Below are positions 54,307-64,000 of a stretch of 64,000 bases of DNA, in pieces (the first letter of the stretch is position 1; the number at the start of each line of letters is the position of its first letter). The DNA is taken from NCBI GenBank assembly GCA_963691705.1, contig OY829539.1, positions 9,736,501 through 9,800,500 of the forward strand, read 5' to 3'. This stretch comes from Viola odorata. Taxonomy: Eukaryota; Streptophyta; Magnoliopsida; Malpighiales; Violaceae. The notes beneath the pieces were generated by a model. That model was not told where the DNA came from. It saw only the letters and a program-made list of their open reading frames with translations, and made no database searches. A program made the position numbers and the translations under genes.

Positions 54307-56680
54307 GGGTCAATAGTATTTTGACCCCCTGAACTATCGCGAAAAACAAGACACCTCCCTGGACTAAAAAAATTCAAAAGGAGGTCCCTGAACTAAAGGT
54401 CAATGCAATAGAGGCCCCTACCGTCAGTCAAACTAACTTTTCGTTAGTTTCTACTTATAGTTGCCGGTTTGCATTTATTTACAATAATACCATTATGTAT
54501 TAAATAATATAATTAATTTAAAAAATTTAGAAAAAATAATATAATTAATTTAAAATATCAGAAAAAATTTAAAAATTTCAAAAAGAATTAAAAAATCAGT
54601 AAAAAAAATTAAAAGTAAGAAAAATATTTCCAGAATTTCTTTCTTTCTTTTTCTTATTTTCATTTTCATTTCTTTCTTTTTATTTTCCATTTTCTTTTTT
54701 ATTTCTTATTTACTTTTCCATTTTCCTTTATTAGGTTTTCAACTTTTCATTGCTAATTAATGTTTCCAATTTTCCTTTTCAATCCACAAACCTAACTTCA
54801 TCTTCTTCATTTCCCATTTTCCTGAGCCATGTAAGATCCCCAATCATGCAAAACCACTGCCATCTACTGATCACCTCCACACCACCAGCATCATCATCAC
54901 CGGCTGTCAACTGCCGATCTCTTCTCCGTCACCAACCATCACCCTCTCCTCACCCACCGCCGGCACCAACCCATCGCCATCTCCACAGCCGAATCCACCT
55001 CACCGCAACCCAACCCAACCAAATCGGCAACCATCACCACGCATCCATCTCAGCACCAACCACCATCTCCACCGCCGCATCTGGAAAATGATAGTGGCCG
55101 GATCTGAAAAAAAACGACCGGATTCCTATTTTTTGACAGCCCCCGCTCTTCCCAGATCCAAATTCAAGAGCCAAAAGTTAATCTCTCGCTCCTCTCTCTC
55201 TGCTGATATTTCTTCGTTTATGGCACCCAGCTTGCAAAGTTGGATGTGTTTGTGTCTGTTTGGGGGTGTTTATCTGTAATCCTGTCCTGATAAATACCCT
55301 TTCTCCATCTCTTTCAGATGCTCTTGTTTACTGTTTTGTAGATGTATCTGTTATAGGAAAACGAAAAAGATCATTCTTTTTTTTATTGGGTTTTAACGGA
55401 ATTCTTTTGAAGAAAAGTTGTTCTTTTATGATAGACAAAATTCTGTATCTTGGTTGATTTTGGTGAATATATGTATTTGTTTGTAAATTTTTTGGAATCG
55501 AGCTCTAACCCTAAACTTGCAGGTCTAATTCTTGTTGTGGTTACTAATATGCAGTCTGTGGTTTTTATAGTGTGATTGGTTGTTGAATTCAGTTCTGTGC
55601 TGTTTCGTAGTAATCAGATACACTATCCTTTTCATTGTAGGTTGGCATATCCCATAATTTTCAGTTGAATGCTACTGGTTGGAAATGGAAAGTTACTACA
55701 TGTTTTGGTGGAGATGGCATTTCTAGGATTCGCAATAAGACAACACTTGGATTGTGCCCTGGCATGGATATGTGTTTTGGATGGAGAGCAGATTTTGTTC
55801 TTCCAGAAGTTACTGGGCAAGTTGGTGGATCATATATAAATTACTAATTCAAGGAAGCAGGAGTTATAAGTTGGTGCATATAACATTGTCTGATGCTGTA
55901 TGCTGTTAGGCTTACAATATCCATCTTCATAATTAGTATTGACATGCTTGCTTTTGCTAGTACATTTTGTTGTTGAGATAAGCAAGTGCTTGCGAGTACC
56001 TAAGAGTTAGGCTTGATATGATTGTAATTTATTTTAAAAGGATTAAAAGGATGTAATTTATTTTAAAATAAATAATAAAATAGTTGAGGTATTAATTGAT
56101 AATATTAAAAGTTAAAAATATCGAAAATAAGTTGGGAAAGTTTTAGATTTAAAAAAGATGGAAGGAATTATATTATTTTTATATATTTTTTAAATTAATT
56201 ATAGTATTCTTTTTGAAATTTTGAAATTAAATATATTATTTTTTGAATTTTTAAAATTAATTACAGTATTTTTTGGATTTTTAAAATTAATTATATTATT
56301 TTTTTGGATTTTTAATATTAATTATATTATTTTTTTGAAAAGAAATAAAAATACCTAGAATTAAGGAAAGAATTTTTTTTGTTTTTTAATTTTTGAAATT
56401 TTAAAATTTTTGGAATAAGAAAATAAGTAAGAAAGAAATTTTGGAATAAGAAAATAATAAAGAAATTTTTAATTTTTTTTTACATAATTACCTGTTACAA
56501 CAGGTTTAAAAAAAAAAAACCTGTTGTAGCAGGTCACCTTAACAAACTGTTAAGGTTGACTGACGGTAGGGGCCTGCATTTCATTGACTTTTAGTTCAGG
56601 GACCTCCTTTTGAATTTTTTTAGTCCAGGGAGGTGTCTTGTTTTTCGCGATAGTTCAAGGGGTCAAAACACTATTGACCC
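54307..56680. mobile_element. Pack-MULE with 125-bp inverted ends
   Basis: The inverted ends are 54307-54431 and 56556-56680, about 94 percent identical, starting GGGTCAATAGTATTTTGACC on the left. An exact 9-bp target duplication TTAAACCTG flanks it (54298-54306 and 56681-56689), the Mutator signature. No transposase is present. The interior holds captured host-like sequence: a pyrimidine-rich leader with Pro/His/Ser-rich frames (54780-55090) and a clear exon (55641-55847) after an intron-like stretch. Confidence 0.93.
55641..55847 (+). pseudogene. Exon fragment captured by the Pack-MULE
   Basis: An in-frame 69-codon exon follows TTCATTGTAG (a good splice acceptor): VGISHNFQLNATGWKWKVTT, CFGGDGISRIRNKTTLGLCP, GMDMCFGWRADFVLPEVTG, ending at TAA in non-homologous-looking sequence. 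The composition and Gly/aromatic alternation suggest part of a beta-rich protein. I do not recognise the parent gene. The upstream part (55100-55640) reads like 5' UTR or intron, so the element captured genomic DNA rather than cDNA. Confidence 0.6.
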
Positions 56681-56689
56681 TTAAACCTG

Positions 56690-57992
56690 AAACTTCAAGT
56701 TATAAACACAAGGGGCTATTTGAGACAAAATTTACAAATATAAGGGGTTATTTGAGATTTATAAAATACAGAGAAATAGCATGCCTCGCATTGGGGGCTT
56801 CTTTTATGTGTACAATTTGGATAATAATGTATATTTTTTATTTTTCTTTGAAATGTATTAGTATTTTTTTACGTAATTAATTTAATAAAATAAATAATTT
56901 CAAAATAATTACTACTATTTTTTAGTCATTTCAAATTTAATTATTTCCTTTCTTAGAAAGGAGGTTTGACCCCAACCGAATACCTTACCGACGTATTTTA
57001 CCATCAACGATTACCTTGAGCTATGATCATTGATATATTTATTTACTTAAAAGAAAAAATATTATAAAATAATTAATCTAATATTAGTTGATATTTTGAT
57101 AACTATAAAGCATTTCTGTAATTTATTTAAAATTTTGAGGGTCATTATATACATTTAAAACCTCCCCATTATATCTTTAGAGAATAAAGATGATACTTAA
57201 AGGACTTTAATAGAAAAAAATTAAAATATTTAGGACCTATGATATCCTTAGAGGAAAACGAACATTTACAAAAAGACAAAACTAAAGGTAAAATGTCATA
57301 CTATAGTACAATGAACTAAAATACAATATCTGAAAAAATTAAAAGGTTCGACCAAAATAAAATTGAGAGATATTTCACCTTTTATATTACTTTTACTTAT
57401 ATAAATCTTCTAATTTGATATTAAGAGTCTTTATTTCTACATCTAATTAAATTATTTCCACACCAAAGTAGTTAAAAAAAGTTATGTTATTATGTTCTCA
57501 TATTTTTTTTATTAAATTCTCTTGATATGTATTTTTAATAATACAAAAGTATGGTTGGTGTGATGGTTGTGAAACTATTATTAATTCCATTATTTAGTCA
57601 TATATATCAACCACTTGTAATTAATGTGCCTATAGTTTGTAGCAACTTTTTAGTAGCTTAGGTAAAGAGAATCTCATATTTCGATGAATGCAATTTTTTG
57701 TTTTTTGTTTTTCTTTTACGAAAAGCATAAATAAAAAGGTAAAGAAATGTCTCATATATTTTGTCTTCTTTTCATTTATAAAACTATTATGTATTCTTTT
57801 ATTAAGGATACATAAATCCATTTATTTTCATTAATATTAAAATTATCTTTTAATCACTTTTATTATTATTTAATGTAAAAAGGTGTTAATTGCATTGATA
57901 TCGGAGATAGCAAGTTGTTTCTTTCTACAAACAAAGAAGTGATTAGCAAGTACCGTCTCTTTTTTTTGTCTTTTTTGGGAATGAGCAAATAT
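56690..57992. other. Intergenic, AT-rich, no gene
   Basis: Low-complexity A/T DNA with short chance frames. No repeat structure or RNA gene could be supported. Confidence 0.5.
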
Positions 57993-59255
57993 TGTTGATA
58001 CCCAAATTTTGACACGAATAATTTAAATCGTTCATTTTTTGGCTCAATTTTGATCTTATTTTTATTATTATTATTTTCGTTTATTTACTATTTATTATCT
58101 TGTTTTATTTTGTTTCATGTCATTTTATTTTATTTTGTACGTATTTTATTTTTCATTCGAACTTTTGACACTTTAAAATAAAAATTTCTCGAGCTATTGG
58201 CTCGAATCAAATAAAATAAATTCTCACTTTCGGCCGCAATCATCACACCCGCTCCCTTTCCTATTTTTTCAAAGACACATACCAACTTCTACCATTTTTT
58301 TCAAAGATTTGATACGAACCGATCCTCCTCAATGAATCAACCCACCATTTCCTTTTAAGAAGGAAGCTCTCTGCCAAATCAAAAAGAAGAATCCTCTCCC
58401 TCATTTCAATTCCTCTTCGATCACACACCCAAATCGACCAAACCCATCTCCGGCTACGAACCTTCTCAAACCAATTTCCTCTAACCCAACCCGAAATTAA
58501 ATCCAAATCCATCACCCATCGCCGCTGCCAACAGCCAAAGCCAAACAGCCACCATACCTCCGTCACCCCCAACCGCAGCAGCCGCCACCGCCTCAAACCA
58601 TCACAAATCCACCAAACAATCATCCCTCGGCCGAGTTAAATCCCAATCCCTTCCGATCCTTCTGCCCAAATTAAATCCGAATCCCTCTGCTAAATTAAAA
58701 CCCAAATCAATCCCTGCGCTAAATCAAATTCAATCCGTGCAAATCCAAAATCCAATCCCCACACCAAATCAATTAAATCCCTGCCGCTCCACCCAAATCA
58801 AAACCGAACCCATCTCTTCCTCTGCTGCACAACCACCACATACTGCCACCGCAAGCCACCAGCTCCGACCAGCAACCACCACTCACCCGGCCAACCCGAA
58901 TCTACTCCACCTAAAACCGGACCAACAAAATAATCAATCCACCCAAATCAATCACCGAAATCAGACTCAACCCAAACCGCCACGACCAGCAATCACCCGC
59001 CTCCGTTGACACTGCACCCGATCGCCGCCGCTGCTGCCGCACTACCGTTTCACCACTGCCCAGCCGCAAGCCACCAGCTTCCCAGCCACGCCGCCACAAC
59101 CACTGCTCCTTGGCCGGAAGCAGCGAACAAAGAAAAGGAAAAAGAATAAGGAAAAAGGAGAAGGGAGGGCTGCGGCTGCAGCCCTAAAATGAAAGAAAGA
59201 ATTAGAGGAGAAGAGAGGGGAACCTTGTCGTTTTGACAAGGAAAATTGGGAGGGG

Positions 59256-59383
59256 TTGGGCTTCGGCCCAACCAATGAAAGAAAAGAAGAATGGGCTACG
59301 GCCCAAGGGAGAAAAAATGAAAGAATGGGCTGCGGCCCATGAGTGAAAAATAAGAGAAATGGGCTGCGGCCCAAGCCCGTTTA
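59256..59383. promoter_or_regulatory. Four TGGGC-N4-GCCCA dyads
   Basis: The palindromes lie at 59257-59270, 59292-59305, 59336-59349 and 59370-59383, spaced 34-44 bp, separated by purine-rich AAAGAAAGAA-type spacers. Each contains a plant site II core (TGGGCY/TGGGCC) on both strands. Confidence 0.75.
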
Positions 59384-59906
59384 ATTAAAATCGCATACTA
59401 ACTATTTCTCCATTTTCGCAGGTACCGAATTCACGATTATCATCCCGATCGGAGGCTCCGCCAACTTTAACGGGTAAGGTGATCTCATTCCTATTGATAT
59501 TTGATCATTTGAAATTTATTTGTGAATCCCTTACTAATACGCGTTTATTTGTCTATGTTGTTCGTATGTTTTGTTTGCATGACGATGCTCGACGAGCTTG
59601 ATGGAGTTCGACGAGGAGTTTGATGTTCATTCCCAATTGCGGAGCTCGAATGGAGAATTTAATTGTTGTATTTATTTATTTGGGAATTTGTAATTAATTT
59701 ATAATATTTATTTGCAGTATTTATCTATTTTATTATTAATTGTTGCCACTAATCTTTGATCTGCAGGTAAAGCTCTCCAGGTATGTTTTCCTTTTTCCCC
59801 TCTTTATTTTGGATAAATGTATTTTAATGCGTGATTGTTAGAATTCGAATTAATCAGTTTGCATGATGCTTATACCATTGAATGTGCTTTATTTTATGCT
59901 TGTTTC

Positions 59907-60040
59907 GTGTGCGGCTTCGTCCCCACGAATTTACGCTTTATTTTGATGAATGTGTTTCATGTGCGGCTTCGACCCCACGATTGTATTTTAATTTATGCTA
60001 TCTTGACGAATGTGTTTATGTGCGCGGCTTCGACCCCACT
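59907..60040 (+). repeat. Three TGTGCGGCTTCGACCCCACG repeats
   Basis: Copies at about 59908, 59960 and 60019 (period 52-59 bp), each preceded by GAATGTG(T/C)TT-like sequence. Part of the Tat/Ogre LTR. Confidence 0.8.
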
Positions 60041-60676
60041 TCCCGGTTTTTCTCTTTTCAATGTGTTTTTTTTCCGCATTCATATAAAACGGTACTTTGC
60101 TAGTCTATGCATGCTTAGAATCACTTAGTAAATAGGATTAATCACGTGCAATGGCCCAATGACGATACTGGCGTCGCTTTGGTAAAGATTAATAAAACGG
60201 TAGTAATCTCACCAATTTTGCATGTAATCGGACTAATTTTGAACTCGGCTAAATATAACCAGAATAGGTATACAACCAACCTTTTTATCTTTTAGAGGAT
60301 AAAAAAAATGTTATTAAACAACTCGACAACAGTTAGGATAAAATCAATCTCACAAACTTAAGAACTAAAGCGACGATACCCCTTCTGAGGGCCAAATTAC
60401 TTGTTTTCAACATGATTTTTAAACACCTTTTTTTAGAACCGGTAACCTTTTTAAGGATGAGACTCGGGTGCCTAACACCTTCCCGAGTCCATAAAACGAC
60501 CCCGAACCGTTGTTCTCGGGTTTAGACCCTTTTTATTTGTGCCTTAGTTTTTGTTTTATTTTCTTCTTTTTCAGACTTTTAGGTTTCCCTAAACCTTAGA
60601 AAAATAGGGTGGCGACTTCATTGTTATGTGTTTTCACATTTGCGTCCCGAATTTCGCTCGCGACGGTGCGACAGTT

Positions 60677-60694
60677 TGGCGACTCCGCTAGGGA
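60677..60694 (+). other. Primer-binding site, tRNA-Arg type
   Basis: TGGCGACTCCGCTAGGGA, three bases after the LTR end, matches the tRNA-Arg primer site used by Ogre/Tat elements apart from one base (usually CTGGGGA). Confidence 0.85.
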
Positions 60695-63600
60695 GCTTAG
60701 GGTCGAAGCCGGAATTATTTGCTTGAGGTGTTTATTGTTATTATTTATTTATTCGCTTTGATATCAACTGTTGTCTTCTCATTCGCATCATGCATAATGC
60801 CCTTTCGCCGGGCCTTCCCAAATAGGATTAGGTTGGTATTAGTGAAGCCCTGAGGACTTGGGTCCCAGTCAGCTTTCATGAACCCTAACTCGGACTAGAA
60901 CCCCTAAATGGGTGAGCGCCCCGATTCCTTTATGTTTCGGTCAGCAATCACGTATCCATTTACTGAGGGACCACTTTTATTGTATCGTCCGGGAGCCTTT
61001 CAGCCAGTTAGAAATAGTTGAAATTACCCGACATATGCATCATGATCGTATGTATATTTCCAACGTGCCTCATCATTGCCATTATTCTCCATTTATTTTA
61101 CCATGATGCCATGATAATTCTTGTTGCGATGCAATGATTCACTATTTTTCTCGCGATGCTATGATTTTACTTTCGTCTTATTGAATTTCGTCCGTATTGT
61201 TATTGTTATTATATCCTATTTTTATTCATTATTACTCACCTTTATATACATTCTCCGTTCAGATACTACTGATTAGCGTTCATTTTTCTGCGTACTTGCA
61301 GAATAAAAGGACAAAAGGGAGTTCGGTGGAATTGCTTTCCTCTCACATATCTACTCATTAAGGAGCATTAATTACATATCTAGTTTAATATGTTTTTTTG
61401 TAGCTAGTGATAAGTTGTAATTATTTTTTACACCGTTGTCGGAGAATTATTTATCAGAACGAAATCCATGTGTTTTTTTATTATTATTACTGTATGATTT
61501 ATATTATACTTATTTACACTTTTTGTTTATAACCAGGCTTGAAGAAGATAAACTAGATCCTCGGGGTCCAAAAACTCTCATTTTTATTAGTCATAATTTG
61601 TCTTGCCCAAGACACAGAACCACCAAAAAGAAGAACAAGGTGAAATTAAGGCGTGGTCTCCCTTGATTAGTCATAATTCGTCTTGCCCAAGACACAGAAC
61701 CGCTAGAAAAGATGAAATTAAAGCGTGTCCAACTACTTCGCTTTGCTCAGATCACCCTAACACTCCAACATCCCGACACCATACCCAATGGATGTTCCTC
61801 ATACCATATCGATATCGTTAATCTTTTAACACATGCATGAATTTGATGCTACTAATGGATTGAATTTTGTATCTTGATAGGTGATGATCCATGGGAGATT
61901 GAGAAGGAGATAATTAGGATTTGATTCCAACATCGTCATGAACCCGAGTCTGAATTTGAATCATGTCGTGGTTATCTGCATAAAGCCTTGCTAGAAAAGG
62001 GAGATTCTAGAACCTATTGATTATATTGATCATTTTCTTAAACCACCCTTCATTCTAACCATTTCTTCTTTATTTTGCAGGAACCCGAGTTAGAGTTTGA
62101 ATCAGGCCGTGGTTACCTGCATAATGCCTCGCTAGAAATGGAACCTATCCTGTCATGGTTACCTGCATAATAATTTGCTAGAAGACCATTCACTTCATGT
62201 GATAACTCACATCAAACTAAATGCATGGAAAACATCTAATAGAATTGATTGACAACGTGAAGTTTGGATAGTCGAGCCTACGGCTATAAACAAGGGCGCT
62301 TCGTGGGAGGCAACCCACGTGTTCCTCACTAGTATTTTTTGCTCGTTAAGATTTGAGGATATCTTTTCCTTTGAACTTTCTATTTAAATCCCTTTATTTC
62401 AGGTGGACGAAAGGAGCACATCAATCATTAGCTTGGGCAAGCAACAAAATGACGACTAGAAGAATTCCATCGCTACCCAGCGGGACAGAGGAATCCTCCT
62501 ACCAACTCTTGAATAATCGTCATTTCTACCCTTGCTGCTTCTGCTTCGCAAACCCCGGGTAGTCCCTTTCTTTTTATGCCTTTTCCTTTTAGTGTAGTCT
62601 CGTTTCTACATTAAGGGACATTTCATCCATAGTTGGGATATTATTTTTGCAGGGGGGTAAACATACAGAATGATAGCTCGCAACAATGAGCTCTTTGCGT
62701 CCATTTTACCTTGGCTTTAGCCCAACGCTACTCAGTGAGTGTAGAGGAATCCTCCTCCTGCTGACTTTGAAATGACTGTCATTTCTGCTCTATTGCACAT
62801 GTTCAGAGAAGTCCATCTACCTCTCTGCCTCTTTAAATTTTGTACAAATAGTATGCATTCATTCCCATATTGGGGGCAACTTTTTTAATTGTTCAAAAAA
62901 ATTTTGCGAGCGACCACGTCCTCACATTCTGTCTATAGAATTGCTAAAACTATTGAGATTTTTGTGAAATCAATTTTTTTGCTAAATAAAATCCACACTA
63001 CCCCCAAAATTGTCAAACCTTCCCTAAATTGAGCATGTTCAACATGTTTCTACATCATGGATAACTTGTGCATCCATTTGAAATTATGTGACATACATGA
63101 TCTCGCCTGCTAGCTCTTATATCCGCGGCATGTTTAGACGTAAGCAGTCACAAATACATCCCTGTGAGTATTTTGGGCCTTTATGCCATACTTCTTTCAT
63201 GAGTGCAAATGCTAAACTAAAGTGCTAGTTAGATTTGCATAATATCCAGGGTACATGCACCATTAGCCATGGGATAGCAGTAAAATGACATTGGACTTTG
63301 CTCTTTCTTCCATTTTCTTTTTTTATATATAAGACAATGAACAGTGCCAGACTGAGATTGCTAACCGGGGGCAAGGTGCACAGTGAGTGAGGTTTGCAAA
63401 AGAAGAAAGAAGAAATCCTTGAATATTGATGGTCGGCACTGGAAGGACGCCGAGAAGAGAAAGAAATGAAGGCCTCTGCCTTAAACCAAGACCAAGGAAA
63501 GCCAGCACGAAAACGGTACTTGCTCTATGTATTTTGTGTTAGAATAAAAAGAGAAAAAAAAAACAAAAAAAAAAGAAGAAAAAAAAACAGAGAAGAAAAA

Positions 63601-64000
63601 GAAAAAAAAAGAAAAAAGAAAAAAGATAGGAAAGAAAAGCAGAAGCAAGTACGAAAAATTGGCTCCAGGTCAATTTTCCAAAAGGAGAAAAGTGAAGCCT
63701 ATTTCCCCATAACAACCAAGGCAGGGGTGGTACACAGCAGTGGCAATTAGTCCGACCAGTCTCAGACCCATGAAAAACCTCATCGTCTAGGGTTCACCGA
63801 GATTCAAGGACTTAGAACCCAGTTGTATTCAAACAATAAATTGTGGACCTCTCAAGGGAAAGTTTCAGGGCTTCACCAAAGTAATCAAAGAGCGTTCCCG
63901 ACGAAGATCAAAGAACCTGGGCGTTTTCCCCTCAAAACGACCAAGGAGGAGCATATCCAACATCTAAGCACTACGCCCTCAAAGTGATAGTGGGAAGAAG
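60695..64000 (+). other. Retrotransposon interior or mixed remnants, no intact gene
   Basis: No conserved retroviral domain is visible. 60695-61330 is probably Tat/Ogre leader. 61939-62190 has three decaying copies of a segment encoding EPELEFESGRGYLHNA-like residues. GGCGCTTCGTGGGAGGCAAC near 62296 resembles a motif seen near the end of Athila coding regions, so another degraded element may be present. 63547-63650 is a purine-only (A/G) low-complexity run whose Lys/Arg-rich frame is not a gene. The remainder shows nothing recognisable. Confidence 0.4.
61587..61740 (+). repeat. 80-bp tandem duplication
   Basis: TTAGTCATAATT(T/C)GTCTTG with CCCAAGACACAGAACC following, begins at 61587 and again at 61667, continuing through GAAATTAA(G/A)GCGTG(G/T)TC. 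Confidence 0.85.

Larger units (their letters stand above)
57996..60673 (+). mobile_element. 5' LTR of a Tat/Ogre-type retrotransposon
   Basis: The start TGATACCCAAATTTTGACAC (57996; TG also at 57993) and the end GCGACGGTGCGACA (60673) match the style of long LTRs of the Tat/Ogre lineage, and the tRNA-Arg-type primer site follows directly. The LTR is about 2.7 kb. It contains CT-rich leader-like sequence rich in Pro/Gln/Thr codons (58200-59030), four TGGGC-N4-GCCCA dyads (59257-59383) and three TGTGCGGCTTCGACCCCACG repeats (59907-60040). The element continues beyond the window, so no partner LTR or target duplication can be checked, and the left edge is uncertain by a few bases. Confidence 0.7.

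Noticed and set aside
54750..55091. 113-codon Pro/His/Ser-rich frame in the Pack-MULE
   Set aside because: Typical of translated CT-rich plant 5' UTR; no start context or conserved domain, so treated as captured leader sequence.
58261..58623. 120-codon minus-strand Trp/Arg-rich frame
   Set aside because: It is antisense to a pyrimidine-rich leader inside the Tat/Ogre LTR.
63466..63750. Lys/Arg-rich 94-codon frame resembling a nuclear basic protein
   Set aside because: It is a product of an A/G-only low-complexity tract.

Overview
This is nuclear DNA from a flowering plant, most likely a eudicot. It has AT-rich intergenic DNA, spliced genes with plant-type GT/AG introns, a plastid-targeted fatty-acid desaturase, and layers of plant LTR retrotransposons, hAT, mariner and Mutator-type elements. 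Only two genes look intact. One is an intronless Shewanella-like protein phosphatase of the SLP2 type (11751-12953, +). The other is a three-exon stearoyl-ACP 9-desaturase of the FAB2/SAD type (51695 down to 48184, -).

Layout: 1-1540 is the end of an Athila-like LTR that carries nine consecutive heat-shock-element units. 1761-2585 is a roughly 205-bp tandem array. 2707-4613 is a plant mariner (DD39D) element on the minus strand. 5122-11053 is a broken partial duplicate of the SLP2 locus, interrupted by an hAT element (from 5340) and by a second 1.94-kb element with 8-bp target duplications (9056-10999), which itself holds a Stowaway-type MITE (10440-10672). The intact SLP2 gene follows, then an unidentified intron-rich stretch (13375-16050).

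17917-36915 is one hAT element of about 3.3 kb expanded to 19 kb by nested insertions. A solo LTR (18895-19840) sits in its N-terminal coding part. Retrotransposon A (21292-36025) sits near its C-terminal part. A is in turn interrupted by retrotransposon C (23231-27415, -), a solo LTR (27743-29269), and retrotransposon B (30028-35314), which lies inside A's 3' LTR. Target-site duplications support each step, although those of the hAT element, A and B are imperfect.

37528-43850 is a complete Athila-type element on the minus strand. It has 5-bp target duplications, a tRNA-Asp-type primer site and gag, but no pol. After further MITEs comes FAB2. Next are a frameshifted pectinesterase-inhibitor fragment (52407-52840) inside an inverted-repeat element, a Pack-MULE (54307-56680) with 9-bp target duplications and a captured exon, and the 5' LTR of a Tat/Ogre-type retrotransposon (about 57996-60673) running off the window edge.

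Themes: I could recognise no reverse transcriptase or integrase domain anywhere in the 64 kb. All four LTR elements with two visible ends (A, B, C and the Athila-type one) are pol-less. The transposase remnants are mostly broken by stops that a C-to-T or G-to-A change would make (CAA to TAA, TGG to TGA), as expected from methylated, silenced DNA. The most interesting signals are the heat-shock-element arrays in the Athila-like LTRs, the shared terminal architecture of the pol-less families A, B and C, and a cluster of four consecutive hairpins at 47515-47615.
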